NCBI GenBank assembly: GCA_965200435.1
Contig: OZ241337.1
Location: forward strand, 1,116,001-1,180,000
Length of the DNA stretch: 64,000 nt
Source: Bin75 sp965200435
GTDB taxonomy: Bacteria > Nitrospirota > Nitrospiria > Nitrospirales > UBA8639
Reading direction: 5' to 3'
The notes under the pieces were generated by a model. That model saw nothing but the letters and a program-made list of their open reading frames with translations, had not been told where the DNA came from and ran no database searches. Shown here one piece after another: positions 39,954 through 49,216 of this stretch. The translations under genes were made by a program, and so were the position numbers. Every line of letters begins with the position of its first letter. Position 1 is the stretch's first letter.

Positions 39954-41468
39954 TCACTGGCCATCTTGACCCGAGCGATTGAGTAACCACTGCACCAGCA
40001 ATCGCGTTCCAATGGCCGTCGGCCCTTTCCCGATGTACGGACGCTCGGACGTGCTCCAATCGGTGCTGGCAATGTCGAGATGCACCCAAGGACAATCTCC
40101 GACAAACTTACTCAAAAACATGCCCGCCGTAATCATGCCCCCGCCACGGCCACCGATATTGCGCATGTCTGCCACGTCACTTTTGAGTTGTTCAAAATAT
40201 TCTTCCCAGAGCGGCATCTCCCACACGCGTTCACCGGCTCGCTCACCGGCTTTTTTCAAGTCGGCCTTGAGTTCGTCATTATTCCCCAGCATCCCAATTG
40301 CAAACTGTCCCAGGGCCACGATACACGCGCCCGTTAACGTGGCAACGTCCACGATACACTGCGGGTTGAACCGCCCGGCATAGGCCAACCCATCAGCCAG
40401 GATCAGCCGGCCTTCGGCGTCGGTATTTTGCACCTCTACGGTTTTGCCGTTGAGCATCCGCAAGATATCCCCCGGTTTCGTGGCTCGACCACCCGGCATG
40501 TTTTCCGTGGCCGGCAGGATCCCTATAACGTTGATGGGCAGACGCAACTGGGCCACTGCCCGTATTACCCCCAACACTTCCGCTCCGCCCGTCATATCCG
40601 CCTTCATCTGCTCCATATTTTCCGACGGCTTCAGCGAAATGCCTCCGGAATCGAAAGTGACCGTTTTCCCGACGAGCACCACAGGCCGGTCTTTCTTTTT
40701 GGCCCCGGCATATTCCAACACGATGAATTTCGGCGGCTCCTGGCTTCCCTGTGAGACGCCCAGCATGCCGCCCATTCCTAATTTTTGCTGATCTTTCCGC
40801 TCGAGCACGGTTAATTTGACGCTAAAGCTTTTGGCAATGTTTTGCGCTTCTTGCGCCACGCGAGACGGCGTCATGACGTTGGACGGGTGATTGCACAGAT
40901 CACGGGCGAACCACGTGGCGTTGGCGCTCGCTTCTCCCCACCGGACTCCCGTTTTCATTGCACTCACCTGATTCGCGCGGTTCGCCAACAGAGTCATGGT
41001 TCGAACGTCTTTCGACGGTTCCTCATCCCCAGACCGATAATGCGTGAAACGGTACCCTCCCAGCATGGCGCCTTCCACCATCGCCTGGGCAATACCGGAA
41101 ACAGGCACCTTCAGCGTATCCGTTCCGAACACCGGCGCGGCAAACGCGTGCGCCCCAGTCTGCCGGACTTTTTTGACTGCCGTGCCCATGGCTTGTCGAA
41201 TCCGGTCCAAGGTCACCTCGTCCTTCTTCCCCAGCCCCAACAACAGAATTCGCTTGGCAGGCAGGATCCGTCTCGTATGAATCAACACCGACTGCTGATT
41301 CTTGCCTGAAAACTCTCCATTGTTTCTTAACTCCCGGAGTTGTCCGTCCAACGCCTGATCCAACGCCTGATGGGTCTTGGGCAACGTGTTCTCGTCTTCA
41401 TAGACACCGACCATGAGCACGTCCGTGGCTTCCTGGACAAGCTGACCTTCCTTGACCTGACACTTCAT
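39954..41468 (-). CDS. pepA: Leucyl aminopeptidase (M17 family)
   Basis: A 504-residue di-metal aminopeptidase. The N-terminal macro-like domain is followed by the catalytic domain with VGKTVTFDSGGISLKP, MKADMTGGAEVLG and NTDAEGRLILADGL (the family signature), carrying the metal ligands and catalytic Arg and Lys. Length is normal. NagZ follows 7 nt downstream, and queE precedes at 40 nt. Confidence 0.95.
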   Translation of the reverse strand: MKCQVKEGQLVQEATDVLMVGVYEDENTLPKTHQALDQALDGQLRELRNNGEFSGKNQQSVLIHTRRILPAKRILLLGLGKKDEVTLDRIRQAMGTAVKKVRQTGAHAFAAPVFGTDTLKVPVSGIAQAMVEGAMLGGYRFTHYRSGDEEPSKDVRTMTLLANRANQVSAMKTGVRWGEASANATWFARDLCNHPSNVMTPSRVAQEAQNIAKSFSVKLTVLERKDQQKLGMGGMLGVSQGSQEPPKFIVLEYAGAKKKDRPVVLVGKTVTFDSGGISLKPSENMEQMKADMTGGAEVLGVIRAVAQLRLPINVIGILPATENMPGGRATKPGDILRMLNGKTVEVQNTDAEGRLILADGLAYAGRFNPQCIVDVATLTGACIVALGQFAIGMLGNNDELKADLKKAGERAGERVWEMPLWEEYFEQLKSDVADMRNIGGRGGGMITAGMFLSKFVGDCPWVHLDIASTDWSTSERPYIGKGPTAIGTRLLVQWLLNRSGQDGQ

Positions 41469-41507
41469 ACGACTCTCCTCTCCCTCATGAAGAAAACAAC
41501 GATTCCT

Positions 41508-42263
41508 TCAGATCCCTCGCGTATCGGGATCCCATATGAATTTATGCAACTGAATCTGTAAGCGCACGGGCAAGCGGTCCTGGAGAAGCCATTCCGCCAA
41601 TGGTCGCAGAAGGGAACAGCGATCGTTGCCTTCTCCTCTTCCGAATACCGGACTGAACAACACGGGACATGTCTCCGTAAGTCGATACCGCTTGACCACG
41701 TCGACGGCCCACTCGTAGTCGCGGCGATCGGCGATGACGAATTTTACCTGATCTTTCTGACGGATATGGTGAAGATTGTCCCAGCACATGCGATCCTGCA
41801 TCTCACTGCCGGGACACTTGACGTCCAAAATGATGCTCGCTCGTGCATCAACCGGAGCGATGTCGATGGCTCCGCTGGTTTCGATCAACACGTCAAAGTG
41901 TTCCTCGCACAGACGTGTAATCAATGCAAACGCCGCCGGTTGAGCCAGCGGCTCCCCACCCGTGACCTCGACCAACGAACACCCGTACCCCTTGACCTGA
42001 TCCACTGCGGCATCCAGACTTATTTCGGTGCCTCCGTAGAACGCATAGGCCGTATCACACCAAGTGCATCGGAGGGGACAACCCGTTAAACGCACAAAGA
42101 CACACGGTTCGCCCGCCCGGGTGGATTCTCCTTGGATACTATGAAAAATTTCCGTGACGCGCAGGGCAGACGGCTGGCCGTTCGAGCATCTTCGCTCTTT
42201 CTCCGGGAGAGGGTCTGCCTCGGACTGGCTCAAGGGGCCAGGGATCACCGGTGAAGCCTTCAT
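41508..42263 (-). CDS. queE: 7-carboxy-7-deazaguanine synthase
   Basis: A 251-residue radical SAM enzyme of the queuosine/7-deazaguanine pathway. The cluster motif is CPLRCTWC (CX3CX2C), preceded by FHSIQGES and followed by DTAYAF and EVTGGEPL, all typical of QueE. The first 30 residues are poorly conserved, so the true start could be downstream. It lies in the minus-strand run with pepA and nagZ; no other queuosine genes are in this window. Confidence 0.92.
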   Translation of the reverse strand: MKASPVIPGPLSQSEADPLPEKERRCSNGQPSALRVTEIFHSIQGESTRAGEPCVFVRLTGCPLRCTWCDTAYAFYGGTEISLDAAVDQVKGYGCSLVEVTGGEPLAQPAAFALITRLCEEHFDVLIETSGAIDIAPVDARASIILDVKCPGSEMQDRMCWDNLHHIRQKDQVKFVIADRRDYEWAVDVVKRYRLTETCPVLFSPVFGRGEGNDRCSLLRPLAEWLLQDRLPVRLQIQLHKFIWDPDTRGI

Positions 42264-42371
42264 ACGCTGAGGTCACGCTCCATCACCGTGGCATGAGACT
42301 ACGGGGGAAAAGAAATGGGAAAGCCGCATCGTCATGGTTTCAACGCGTCCTTCATGACTTCGCGTCAGTCG

Positions 42372-43061
42372 TTACGCCCAGACGGTCGTGGGCCACCGGT
42401 GCCGCCGTGCAATCCTCGCCATCCCGCGAATGGGATTGACCACGAGTGGATGCCCCACGGACTCCAAGGCCTGAATGTCGCCGGGGCTGTCGCCGTACGC
42501 GTAGCTTTGTGCAAGGTCCACCCCATGACTGGCCGCGAACGTCTGGAGCAGGCGCAGCTTGCCCTCACCGTACGGATAGGGCGAAAGGACCCGACACGTG
42601 TAGCCGTCTTCATTGGTTTCCAATTGTGCCGCGAGCACATTCGGCACGTCCAAAAAATGAGCCAGAGGTTTGATCAGGAACTCTGGCGTGCCGCTGACCA
42701 AGGCCACCTGATGCCCGGCCTGCTGATGCTGAGCCAAGGCCGCGGTTCCTTGCATCGACAGTCGAGGACAGATTTCCGAGCGCACAAACCATTTCGCCAG
42801 GGGCTCGATCCCTTCCGGTCGTTTGTTGGTCAGGTAAATCTTTCGTTCCCGCAGGGGTCTCAGGGAAATCTCGAGAATATTGAAGAGCAAATAGAGTGCA
42901 CTGTCGATCAACACGCGATTGGATAACAGGCCAGTTTTCCAGAGGTATCGCACAAAATGAATCTCGATGGATTGACCGGGAATCAGGGTATTATCGACGT
43001 CAAAAAACGCCGCAATCTTGCCGGAAGGAGAATTCAGCGTGTGGGAAGAAGAGTCAGACAT
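42372..43061 (-). CDS. HAD-superfamily hydrolase, subfamily IB
   Basis: A 229-residue phosphatase related to SerB and its relatives. Motif I is FFDVDNTLIPG, motif II the VSGTPEF segment, motif III the Lys in GEGKLR with YGDSPGDIQALE. The helical cap between residues 35 and 110 matches the IB class that includes phosphoserine and lysophosphatidic-type phosphatases; the substrate is not known. It lies divergent from the tRNA-Leu gene. Confidence 0.85.
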   Translation of the reverse strand: MSDSSSHTLNSPSGKIAAFFDVDNTLIPGQSIEIHFVRYLWKTGLLSNRVLIDSALYLLFNILEISLRPLRERKIYLTNKRPEGIEPLAKWFVRSEICPRLSMQGTAALAQHQQAGHQVALVSGTPEFLIKPLAHFLDVPNVLAAQLETNEDGYTCRVLSPYPYGEGKLRLLQTFAASHGVDLAQSYAYGDSPGDIQALESVGHPLVVNPIRGMARIARRHRWPTTVWA

Positions 43062-43119
43062 AAAAAATCGTTCAACGAAAACCCGTATAATCCATCAATT
43101 TTACCGAAGGTTCCGTTGA

Positions 43120-43149
43120 TTGACAACCATTTGAACCCCTTCCTATAAT
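43120..43149 (+). promoter_or_regulatory. Promoter of tRNA-Leu
   Basis: TTGACA at 43120-43125 and TATAAT at 43144-43149, both perfect consensus, 18 nt apart. The tRNA begins 8 nt after the -10 box. Confidence 0.85.
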
Positions 43150-43157
43150 CTTGCATT

Positions 43158-43242
43158 GCCGAAGTGGTGGAACTGGTAGACACGCACGTTTGAGGGGCGT
43201 GTGGGGCAACCCATCCGGGTTCGAGTCCCGGCTTCGGCACCA
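43158..43242 (+). tRNA. tRNA-Leu (anticodon GAG)
   Basis: An 85-nt class II tRNA beginning GCCGAAGTGGTGGAA, with anticodon loop TTGAGGG, a long variable arm, T-arm GGGTTCGAGTCCC and encoded CCA. The acceptor stem GCCGAAG pairs with CTTCGGC. Confidence 0.95.
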
Positions 43243-43332
43243 TTTCGCGTAATAATCAATACATCGTGTTTCCTGTCGGAGGCGAACCTATCGACAATAG
43301 GCGTGAAAGCGGGACTCGAACGAAAAGAGAAA

Positions 43333-43740
43333 ATGATCATGCCCATTCGCACATTGCTGCTCATCCTCAGCGTCGTCATGACCCTGGGCGCCTGTATGGA
43401 ATCCCCGAAACCATTAACCGAGCGCAATTCCCAACTCACGCAGGGCAACGTCCAGATGAACCTGATCGTCGGTCAAACGACGAAAGCCCAGGTCCTGGAA
43501 CATTTCGGGGCGCCAAACATCACCACCCGTGACGGCTCGGGACGCGAAGTCTGGACGTATCAGCGAGCGGCGCAGATCTCTCAATCCTCAAGCAAATCCG
43601 GCTATTGGACCATTATTCTCGCCGGCCAAAGCGCACGTTCATCAGGACTCGAAACCAGTTCAAGCATGATTACCTTGATCATCAAATTCGACCAACACGA
43701 TGTCGTGAATGATTTCCGGAGCCGAACGTCCAAGTTCTAA
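43333..43740 (+). CDS. Lipoprotein with a SmpA/OmlA (BamE)-like pattern
   Basis: A 135-residue protein with a lipoprotein signal peptide ending in LGAC (Cys about residue 21). The mature part contains IVGQTTKAQVLEHFGAP, GREVWTYQ, a pattern of SmpA/OmlA-type domains (G-x-T-x-x-x-V-x-x-x-x-G-x-P, then W-x-Y). It is probably attached to the outer or inner membrane. The start chosen excludes an upstream frame running out of the tRNA gene. The next gene is another lipoprotein 60 nt downstream. Confidence 0.75.
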   Translation: MIMPIRTLLLILSVVMTLGACMESPKPLTERNSQLTQGNVQMNLIVGQTTKAQVLEHFGAPNITTRDGSGREVWTYQRAAQISQSSSKSGYWTIILAGQSARSSGLETSSSMITLIIKFDQHDVVNDFRSRTSKF

Positions 43741-43800
43741 GGGACAGCATTTCCAATCCATCTTTATCGACCACGCTGATACATCACACAGGAGGACCCC

Positions 43801-44352
43801 GTGAACGTGCGTTGGATAAACGGATGGCTCATGCTGGCCGTCGTTGCCGTGCCCCTCACCTTGACCGGATGCGTTGCGGGACAACAACAGAAGCCTTCCA
43901 GGACTCCGTTGGACATCCAGAGCATCCAGACACGAGAATATGAAGCTGCCAAAAAGATCGTATTCGGCAGCGTCGTGTCGGTCTTTCAAGATCTGGGATA
44001 CACGATCAAAGGCGCAGACCTGGAAACGGGATTCATCAATGCGGAAAGCGCGGCGCAGAACAACACCTTCGACTCAGCAGGAGGACTCTTCATCGAAGTC
44101 TTAGTCGGTGCAGCAGGAGGAGGGGGGAGCCCATCCACCTCCACCCAGAATACCGAACAGACGATCGCCACTGCGTTCTTAGAAGAAATCGGGGACATGA
44201 CACGGGTGCGATTAAATTTTGTGACGACGCGACAGTCATCCTCAGCGCAGGGCCAAAATAGCCGACGTGATACCCCGATTCTGGACGTCCAGATTTACAC
44301 CAACGCATTCGAACGAATCGAAAACGCCGTCTTCATCCGGTTGGGGGAGTAG
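43801..44352 (+). CDS. Predicted lipoprotein of unknown function
   Basis: A 183-residue protein starting with GTG behind a good AGGAGGA site. The signal peptide ends LTGC (Cys24). The mature region (AAKKIVFGSVVSVFQDLGYTI) has a DUF-like pattern seen in small envelope proteins, with a glycine- and serine-rich loop (GAAGGGGSPSTS). Likely co-transcribed with the lipoprotein gene before it. Confidence 0.75.
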   Translation: MNVRWINGWLMLAVVAVPLTLTGCVAGQQQKPSRTPLDIQSIQTREYEAAKKIVFGSVVSVFQDLGYTIKGADLETGFINAESAAQNNTFDSAGGLFIEVLVGAAGGGGSPSTSTQNTEQTIATAFLEEIGDMTRVRLNFVTTRQSSSAQGQNSRRDTPILDVQIYTNAFERIENAVFIRLGE

Positions 44353-44374
44353 TGCGGGAAAGAGGTTGGCTGGC

Positions 44375-44413
44375 GAAGGGGTCAATGGACGAGCGCAGCC
44401 CATTCGCCCCTTC
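44375..44413 (+). terminator. Strong hairpin after the lipoprotein genes (possible terminator)
   Basis: GAAGGGG and CCCCTTC form the base of a hairpin and AATGG with CCATT the upper stem. No T run follows (CTCTACCTCT), so intrinsic termination is uncertain. Confidence 0.4.
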
Positions 44414-44504
44414 CTCTACCTCTATAAGTAGAGATCCGGCGTGCTAAAATGGGGGAACGAGCAGATACGCACATCTGTCAAAAAGTTGATCGATTGCTAC
44501 TTTT

Positions 44505-44648
44505 TTAATTGGATAGGAATTGAAGCAGGGCTTTATCGCTGAAAAGCTTCCGGAGAACTTCCGAAATAGCCCCATTTATCAATTTTTCATTTTCTTCCGC
44601 AGATGGAACGACAAACACACGATCCTCGTTTCCTGCAAGATAAAATTG
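44505..44648 (-). pseudogene. C-terminal fragment of an unknown gene cut by the IS element
   Basis: Immediately beside the IS left end, the minus strand has an open frame reading FYLAGNEDRVFVVPSAEENE and ending LQFLSN before TAA at 44505-44507. It has no start and ends exactly at the element. On the other side of the IS (45484-45580) another minus-strand open frame (EATRFILDSEPKTCIPRAPS) runs into the element and could be the 5' part. The join cannot be proven because no target duplication is seen. Confidence 0.5.
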
Positions 44649-45483
44649 GGTAATTAGGGCGAAACGTAACCAAAATAGATCTTGAGAAACTGTTTGAACA
44701 CATTCTCCTGGCGATGATTAAAGCGATCCGCAACTTCTTTCAGGTACATTGGGGAATGATATTTTGAGACCCCGCGATACTGAGACCAAATATGTTTAGC
44801 ATAACTCCAAAACCCTTCAATGCCATTCATGTGATTCTTCGTCCGCCGGGACACCAAGGCATTCGCCTGATTCACCGTGTGATGGTGGCCATAACGTTTC
44901 AGCGACTGATAGCCCCGAAAGGCATCGGTGCAAGAGACTGAGTCTTTCCGCGTCTGGGCTTGAAGATGGCGCATCAATTCTTCCGCCCTGACCGATTCAA
45001 CGACTTGCGTGGAGACGCGCCCCTCCCGCTCCAGGAGCCCGACAACGACGCTTTTGCCAGCGGCGGCCCGCCCGCGTTGCCCTTTCCGTCGGCCGCCGAA
45101 ATAGGCTTCATCCCGTTCGATCTCGCCCTTCAGTTTCCCAGCTTCCAATTCGGTGACATGATACAAGGCTTCCCGCATCCGGTGATAGATGCTGGTGACG
45201 ACCTTGACATCCAGCCCCAGGTCCTGGCTCAAGCGAGAGACGGGTTGCAATTGAGAGAAGCCCTGCAGGCTCCGGCTCTCGCGGCGCAAGCGCCGGAGGC
45301 GTTTGCTTTTGCCGCAGCGCCCACATTTCATATAACCCCGGCGAGTGCGGAGGACCTGAAAGGATCTGCAGAAAATGCCCTGGCGTCCGCGCAAAAAGTT
45401 GGCCGCACAACGAAAAACCGTCTGTCGTCCTGTAACCATGCGGGTTTTCTCCCACACATTGGTTACGAAACGCCCTAATTACC
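44649..45483 (-). mobile_element. Intact IS1595-family insertion sequence
   Basis: An 835-bp element with imperfect terminal inverted repeats: GGTAATTAGGGCGAAACGTAAC on the left and GGTTACGAAACGCCCTAATTACC on the right. It contains one complete transposase gene, whose stop codon lies inside the left repeat. The flanking 8-mers (TAAAATTG and TAGATTTA) do not match, so an original duplication is not visible. Three related fragments occur in this window (9925, 26025, 35770). Confidence 0.88.
44654..45457 (-). CDS. IS1595-family (ISXO2-like) transposase
   Basis: A 267-residue DDE-type transposase. The N-terminus has a zinc-ribbon-like KCGRCGKSKRLRRLRR; the core has IERDEAYFGGRRKG (first Asp), SCTDAFRGYQSL (second Asp) and NHMNGIEGFWSYAKH (third catalytic region of the ISXO2 group). 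The start may be the second Met (MVTGRQ) as judged by the remnant copies. No frameshift is seen. Confidence 0.9.
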   Translation of the reverse strand: MWEKTRMVTGRQTVFRCAANFLRGRQGIFCRSFQVLRTRRGYMKCGRCGKSKRLRRLRRESRSLQGFSQLQPVSRLSQDLGLDVKVVTSIYHRMREALYHVTELEAGKLKGEIERDEAYFGGRRKGQRGRAAAGKSVVVGLLEREGRVSTQVVESVRAEELMRHLQAQTRKDSVSCTDAFRGYQSLKRYGHHHTVNQANALVSRRTKNHMNGIEGFWSYAKHIWSQYRGVSKYHSPMYLKEVADRFNHRQENVFKQFLKIYFGYVSP

Positions 45484-45575
45484 TAGATTTAATTGCCTGT
45501 AAGCTATCTGTTCCCAACTTGGTGCTCTTGGGATGCAAGTTTTCGGTTCAGAGTCAAGGATGAAACGAGTTGCTT

Positions 45576-45836
45576 CTAAACCGGTCTGTCCTGATGGCAG
45601 CTTTTTAAGGATTTCCGTTTGGTCACCAGACCGGCGAGGTGAGCACGTTCGAAAGAATCAAGAGCCTCAAGGAAGGTGGGTTGGTACAGCCCAGTGGCGT
45701 CACAGAAAGATTCAAAATTTTCTTTCGTGATCTCGATCTGCACTTTTGATTTGGGTTTTTTGTGATTTTGACTCCAAGCGTCTGTGGCATGAATAAACTC
45801 TCTCTCTGAATTCTCAGGCCTCAACGACTTGATCAT
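45576..45836 (-). CDS. Hypothetical protein downstream of VapBC
   Basis: An 86-residue charged protein beginning MIKSLRPENSEREF, with no recognised domain. Its start codon lies directly after the vapC stop, so it is probably translated from the same mRNA. A CDATGLYQPTFLEALDSFERAHLAGL segment is helical. Lying beside a toxin-antitoxin pair and an IS scar, it may be an accessory module; function unknown. Confidence 0.5.
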   Translation of the reverse strand: MIKSLRPENSEREFIHATDAWSQNHKKPKSKVQIEITKENFESFCDATGLYQPTFLEALDSFERAHLAGLVTKRKSLKSCHQDRPV

Positions 45837-46247
45837 TCATTGTTTTCGATGACTTGGAACGATTGCCAGACCAGAAAAATACTTCCGATAGAAGCCTCGA
45901 TCCCGCGTAAGCAACGCGTTGGCTTCATGAAGGGCATGCGCGCCGATGAAAAAGTCGGCCAGAATACGTTCGCGTTTCCCTCCAGCCTTTCGATAGACTG
46001 CTTGAGCGATGCCTGCGGTGTACGCATGCTTTGTTGTGAAAGGAACGACGTCGATTCCGCCAAGGCTAAGCCAACGATCAAGTTCATCCTGGCTTTGCGT
46101 CTGAGGCACGAGTTCGGCATAGACCGCAGGAGAAATGATAAGGCTTCCTTGTTCGTAGGCTTGGATGAGCAGGGCTTCTGATTGATCTGCGTCATCAGCA
46201 TCAACAAAGATATCGAGGAGGATGTTGGTATCCACCGCCGTAATCAT
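45837..46247 (-). CDS. vapC: PIN-domain ribonuclease toxin VapC
   Basis: A 136-residue PIN-domain protein with the acidic active site intact: AVDTNILLD, the Glu in AVYAELV, the Asp in ERILADFFIGAHA and the Asp in LLTRDRGFY. Such toxins cut RNA, often tRNA, when released from their antitoxin. Its start overlaps the vapB stop by 4 nt (ATGA). Confidence 0.88.
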   Translation of the reverse strand: MITAVDTNILLDIFVDADDADQSEALLIQAYEQGSLIISPAVYAELVPQTQSQDELDRWLSLGGIDVVPFTTKHAYTAGIAQAVYRKAGGKRERILADFFIGAHALHEANALLTRDRGFYRKYFSGLAIVPSHRKQ

Positions 46248-46462
46248 CGCCCTCGAATTGCTTCGATATACCGATCAACCGCCAGTCGTTTCTTCACCAC
46301 CCCCCTCAGCGCACGAAAAGGATTCTGGACTCCAGTTCCCCGTTTCTTTATTCGAATACCTTCAGCCTCAGCGAGAAATTCCACTTCGACATTTGGTTGA
46401 AGTCCATATCGTTTTCGCAGTGCAATGGGTATGGTAATCTGTCCTTTTTCGGTGACACGCAT
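46244..46462 (-). CDS. vapB: AbrB/MazE-type antitoxin VapB
   Basis: A 72-residue protein with the swapped-hairpin DNA-binding motif (VTEKGQITIPIALRKRYGLQPNVEVEF) of AbrB-fold antitoxins. It precedes VapC with a 4-nt overlap, the standard order; it should bind VapC and repress its own operon. Confidence 0.88.
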   Translation of the reverse strand: MRVTEKGQITIPIALRKRYGLQPNVEVEFLAEAEGIRIKKRGTGVQNPFRALRGVVKKRLAVDRYIEAIRGR

Positions 46463-46558
46463 TTTCTTACTCCTGAATTCTTACTTTCTTATATATTTTG
46501 TTGGAATTTCTCGTTTCTGTCAATTACCGCTTGGGCTCTGGCTCGTTGCCTAAATAAC

Positions 46559-49213
46559 CTATTCCTGCCTTAACACGGCCAGGGGTGGTTCGCCGAGAAC
46601 TCTGAAGGTGCTCAGCAACCCCACGGCCACGGCAAGGGCTACGGTTGCCAGCAATCCCCAGCCCAGCACCAGGGGTTGAAAGGTCCATGAGAGATCCAGG
46701 AAAAAATGGAGAATGGCCCAGGAGAGCGCACTGGCCAACCCCACACCGATCAAGCCCGCGAGCCCCCCAATCAAGGCAAATTCTACGGCAAATGATTCCA
46801 GGACCATCCGTCTCGTCCCGCCAATCGCCTTGAGAATGGCCGATTCATACAGGCGACGGTACCGCGTCGAAGATAAGGCCGCGGTCATGACGACGGCTCC
46901 ACTCACCATGCTCAACAGCGCAATCCCTTGAATCGCCCAGGCCAACTGTTCCAACAACCTCGCCACGTTGGCCAGCACGTCACCCACCTTGATCGCCGTC
47001 ACGTTGGGAAGGGCTCGAACGAGCGCACGCTGGAGCGGGACTTCTTCTTCCGCTTCGACCTTCGCCGTAGCAATATAGGTCATCGGGGCTCCGTCCAGGG
47101 CGCTCGGCGAGAGAATCATGAAAAAGTTCATGGAGAAATTGTCCCAGTCAACCTTTCTCATACTTTGGACGACCGCGGACACGGGAGCCCCTTGAACGGT
47201 GAACTCGATGGTGGAGCCCAGATCCACGCCAAGGTTGACGGCAGCCTCCTCCTCCAGCGACACGCGAACGGCCTGATTCTCGTCATCCTCTGTCCTCATC
47301 TCTTCCGAATCCGCTGTCCACCATTTCCCTTTTACCACGACATTGTCCTGGGGAAGCGCCGAGAGAGCCGTGAGCGCGTATTCCCGGGTAAAGTACCATC
47401 CATTCCGTTTGCCTTTGTGCTCTTCCGGATCGATCACGTGCCCGTCAAGCGCCCTCAACCGTGCCCGAACGACAGGAGTGAGCCGGTGCGGAGCATGATG
47501 AGATTCCCGTTGCACGATTTCTTCAAACGACTCCCGTTGATCCGGTTGAATGTCGATGAAGAAAAACGTCGGGGCATCCTTTGGAATGCGTTCTTCAAGG
47601 GCGACGAGCAACGATGATTTCACGAGCGCGACCGTCACGATAACCATGACGCCGACGCCGATCGCCACGGCCATGCCCAGCGTGTAGTTGCCCGGACGTT
47701 GCACGTTGCCCAGCGCGTGCCTAGCCACGAATGCACGGGGACGGGTGAGTGTGCGCAAGCCGTACAGCACCCCCCACGCACCAACCTGAAGCAGGACCAC
47801 GGCGGCTCCGAATGCAAGAAGAAAGAGGGCTCCCAAGGTGAGGGAACGTGCCTGCCACGTGGCCAGGGCGACGAGACCGCATCCCATCATCAAGGCTGTG
47901 CCGAGCCGATGGCGGTCTCGCACGATTTCCAGCAACGCGTTCCACGTCCACCTGAATCGTGAACCTGCAATCGGAACGTGATGCTGCTCGACTTCACGCC
48001 GAAAGACCAATGCGGGCGGAATCTCCCTGATCGTGAGTAACGGCCAAATCGTAAAACAGAACGTCGTCAACACCCCCACGAGCAGTCCTTTGGCAAGGGG
48101 CAACACGGCAACCTGACTGGTAACGGCAAGGGGGAGGAATGCACTCAAGAGCGGGGGCAACAGCCGTTGCAGCCCGGCCCCCAACACCACGCCACCCAGA
48201 CTGCCAAGGCACCCCATGAACACGCTCTGCAACAGATAGACCCTTATTAGCAGGCCGGCGTCGGCTCCCAGGGTCTTCAGAATCGCCACGGTCGTGAGTT
48301 TGTGTCTCATGAATCCGTGAATGGTGCAGGCAATACCGATCCCACCCACAAACAGCGAAGTCAGGCCGATGAGTCCCAAATAGATGGCAAGCTGATCCAA
48401 AAATCTCCGAATCCGCGGTTGGGCGTCACGATACGATGAGACGCCGGCACCTTCCGGGGCCAGTCGTCCTTGCAGCTCACCTCTGAGCGGGCCGAGGGCA
48501 AGCGATTCCGGAACGCGCAGCAAGTAACGCTCACGAATGCGGCTTCCCTCTTTCACCAGCTCCGTCGCGTTTAGCGCCTGCCGGGAGATCAGGACGCGCG
48601 GCCCCAAGCTGAAGGCCGTGGTCACACGATCCGGCTCTTTGAGGAGTATCCCCGTCACGGCAAACCAGGCCTGTCCGATCTTGACGTGATCGTGAAGCTG
48701 AATCTCAAGACTGATCAGTAGGGATTCCTGCACCACGGCACCGAAGCAGGGCCGTGCCGGACAGTCGAGAGGCGCAAGTGAGGAATGGAGGGGTTGGTTG
48801 GGAGTTAGCTCCACGTGCCCATACAATGGGTACAGGGCCTCAACGGCTTTGAGTTCAACCAACTGCGTGGCTTGGGGCCCGGATGTTCGAGACGGCTCCA
48901 CGGAAGGGACGGCCGCCATGGCCACGAGTTCCTTGACGTGCGTGACATCAACGTTGCGGTCCCGGAGCGCAGCCACGGTCTCTCTCCCGGATTCACTCAA
49001 TTGATGGGCCGCACGAATTTCCAAATCTCCGCCCAGCAGACTTCTCGCGTCTCGGAGGATGAGGGTTTCCACGTTCGTCGCAAACAATTCAATGCCCACC
49101 ACGGCTCCCACTCCAACGACCAGACACGCCAAGAAGAAGACAAACTGGCGCCAGCTCCCGCGGATTTCTCTCCACGCCATTAGAAACGAAAGAGGTAATC
49201 GTGTGTGCGTCAT
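46559..49213 (-). CDS. ybbP: ABC transporter permease (YbbP-type, FtsX/MacB fold)
   Basis: An 884-residue inner-membrane protein. One N-terminal helix, a large extracytoplasmic domain, a central group of membrane helices (about residues 260-480), a second extracytoplasmic part and a C-terminal trio of helices; this ten-helix double-FtsX layout is that of E. coli YbbP. It is 3 nt after its ATPase gene. Together with ATPase and the divergent lipase they match the E. coli tesA-ybbAP arrangement. The substrate is probably a lipid or lipoprotein, by analogy only. Confidence 0.88.
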   Translation of the reverse strand: MTHTRLPLSFLMAWREIRGSWRQFVFFLACLVVGVGAVVGIELFATNVETLILRDARSLLGGDLEIRAAHQLSESGRETVAALRDRNVDVTHVKELVAMAAVPSVEPSRTSGPQATQLVELKAVEALYPLYGHVELTPNQPLHSSLAPLDCPARPCFGAVVQESLLISLEIQLHDHVKIGQAWFAVTGILLKEPDRVTTAFSLGPRVLISRQALNATELVKEGSRIRERYLLRVPESLALGPLRGELQGRLAPEGAGVSSYRDAQPRIRRFLDQLAIYLGLIGLTSLFVGGIGIACTIHGFMRHKLTTVAILKTLGADAGLLIRVYLLQSVFMGCLGSLGGVVLGAGLQRLLPPLLSAFLPLAVTSQVAVLPLAKGLLVGVLTTFCFTIWPLLTIREIPPALVFRREVEQHHVPIAGSRFRWTWNALLEIVRDRHRLGTALMMGCGLVALATWQARSLTLGALFLLAFGAAVVLLQVGAWGVLYGLRTLTRPRAFVARHALGNVQRPGNYTLGMAVAIGVGVMVIVTVALVKSSLLVALEERIPKDAPTFFFIDIQPDQRESFEEIVQRESHHAPHRLTPVVRARLRALDGHVIDPEEHKGKRNGWYFTREYALTALSALPQDNVVVKGKWWTADSEEMRTEDDENQAVRVSLEEEAAVNLGVDLGSTIEFTVQGAPVSAVVQSMRKVDWDNFSMNFFMILSPSALDGAPMTYIATAKVEAEEEVPLQRALVRALPNVTAIKVGDVLANVARLLEQLAWAIQGIALLSMVSGAVVMTAALSSTRYRRLYESAILKAIGGTRRMVLESFAVEFALIGGLAGLIGVGLASALSWAILHFFLDLSWTFQPLVLGWGLLATVALAVAVGLLSTFRVLGEPPLAVLRQE

Positions 49214-49216
49214 GGG

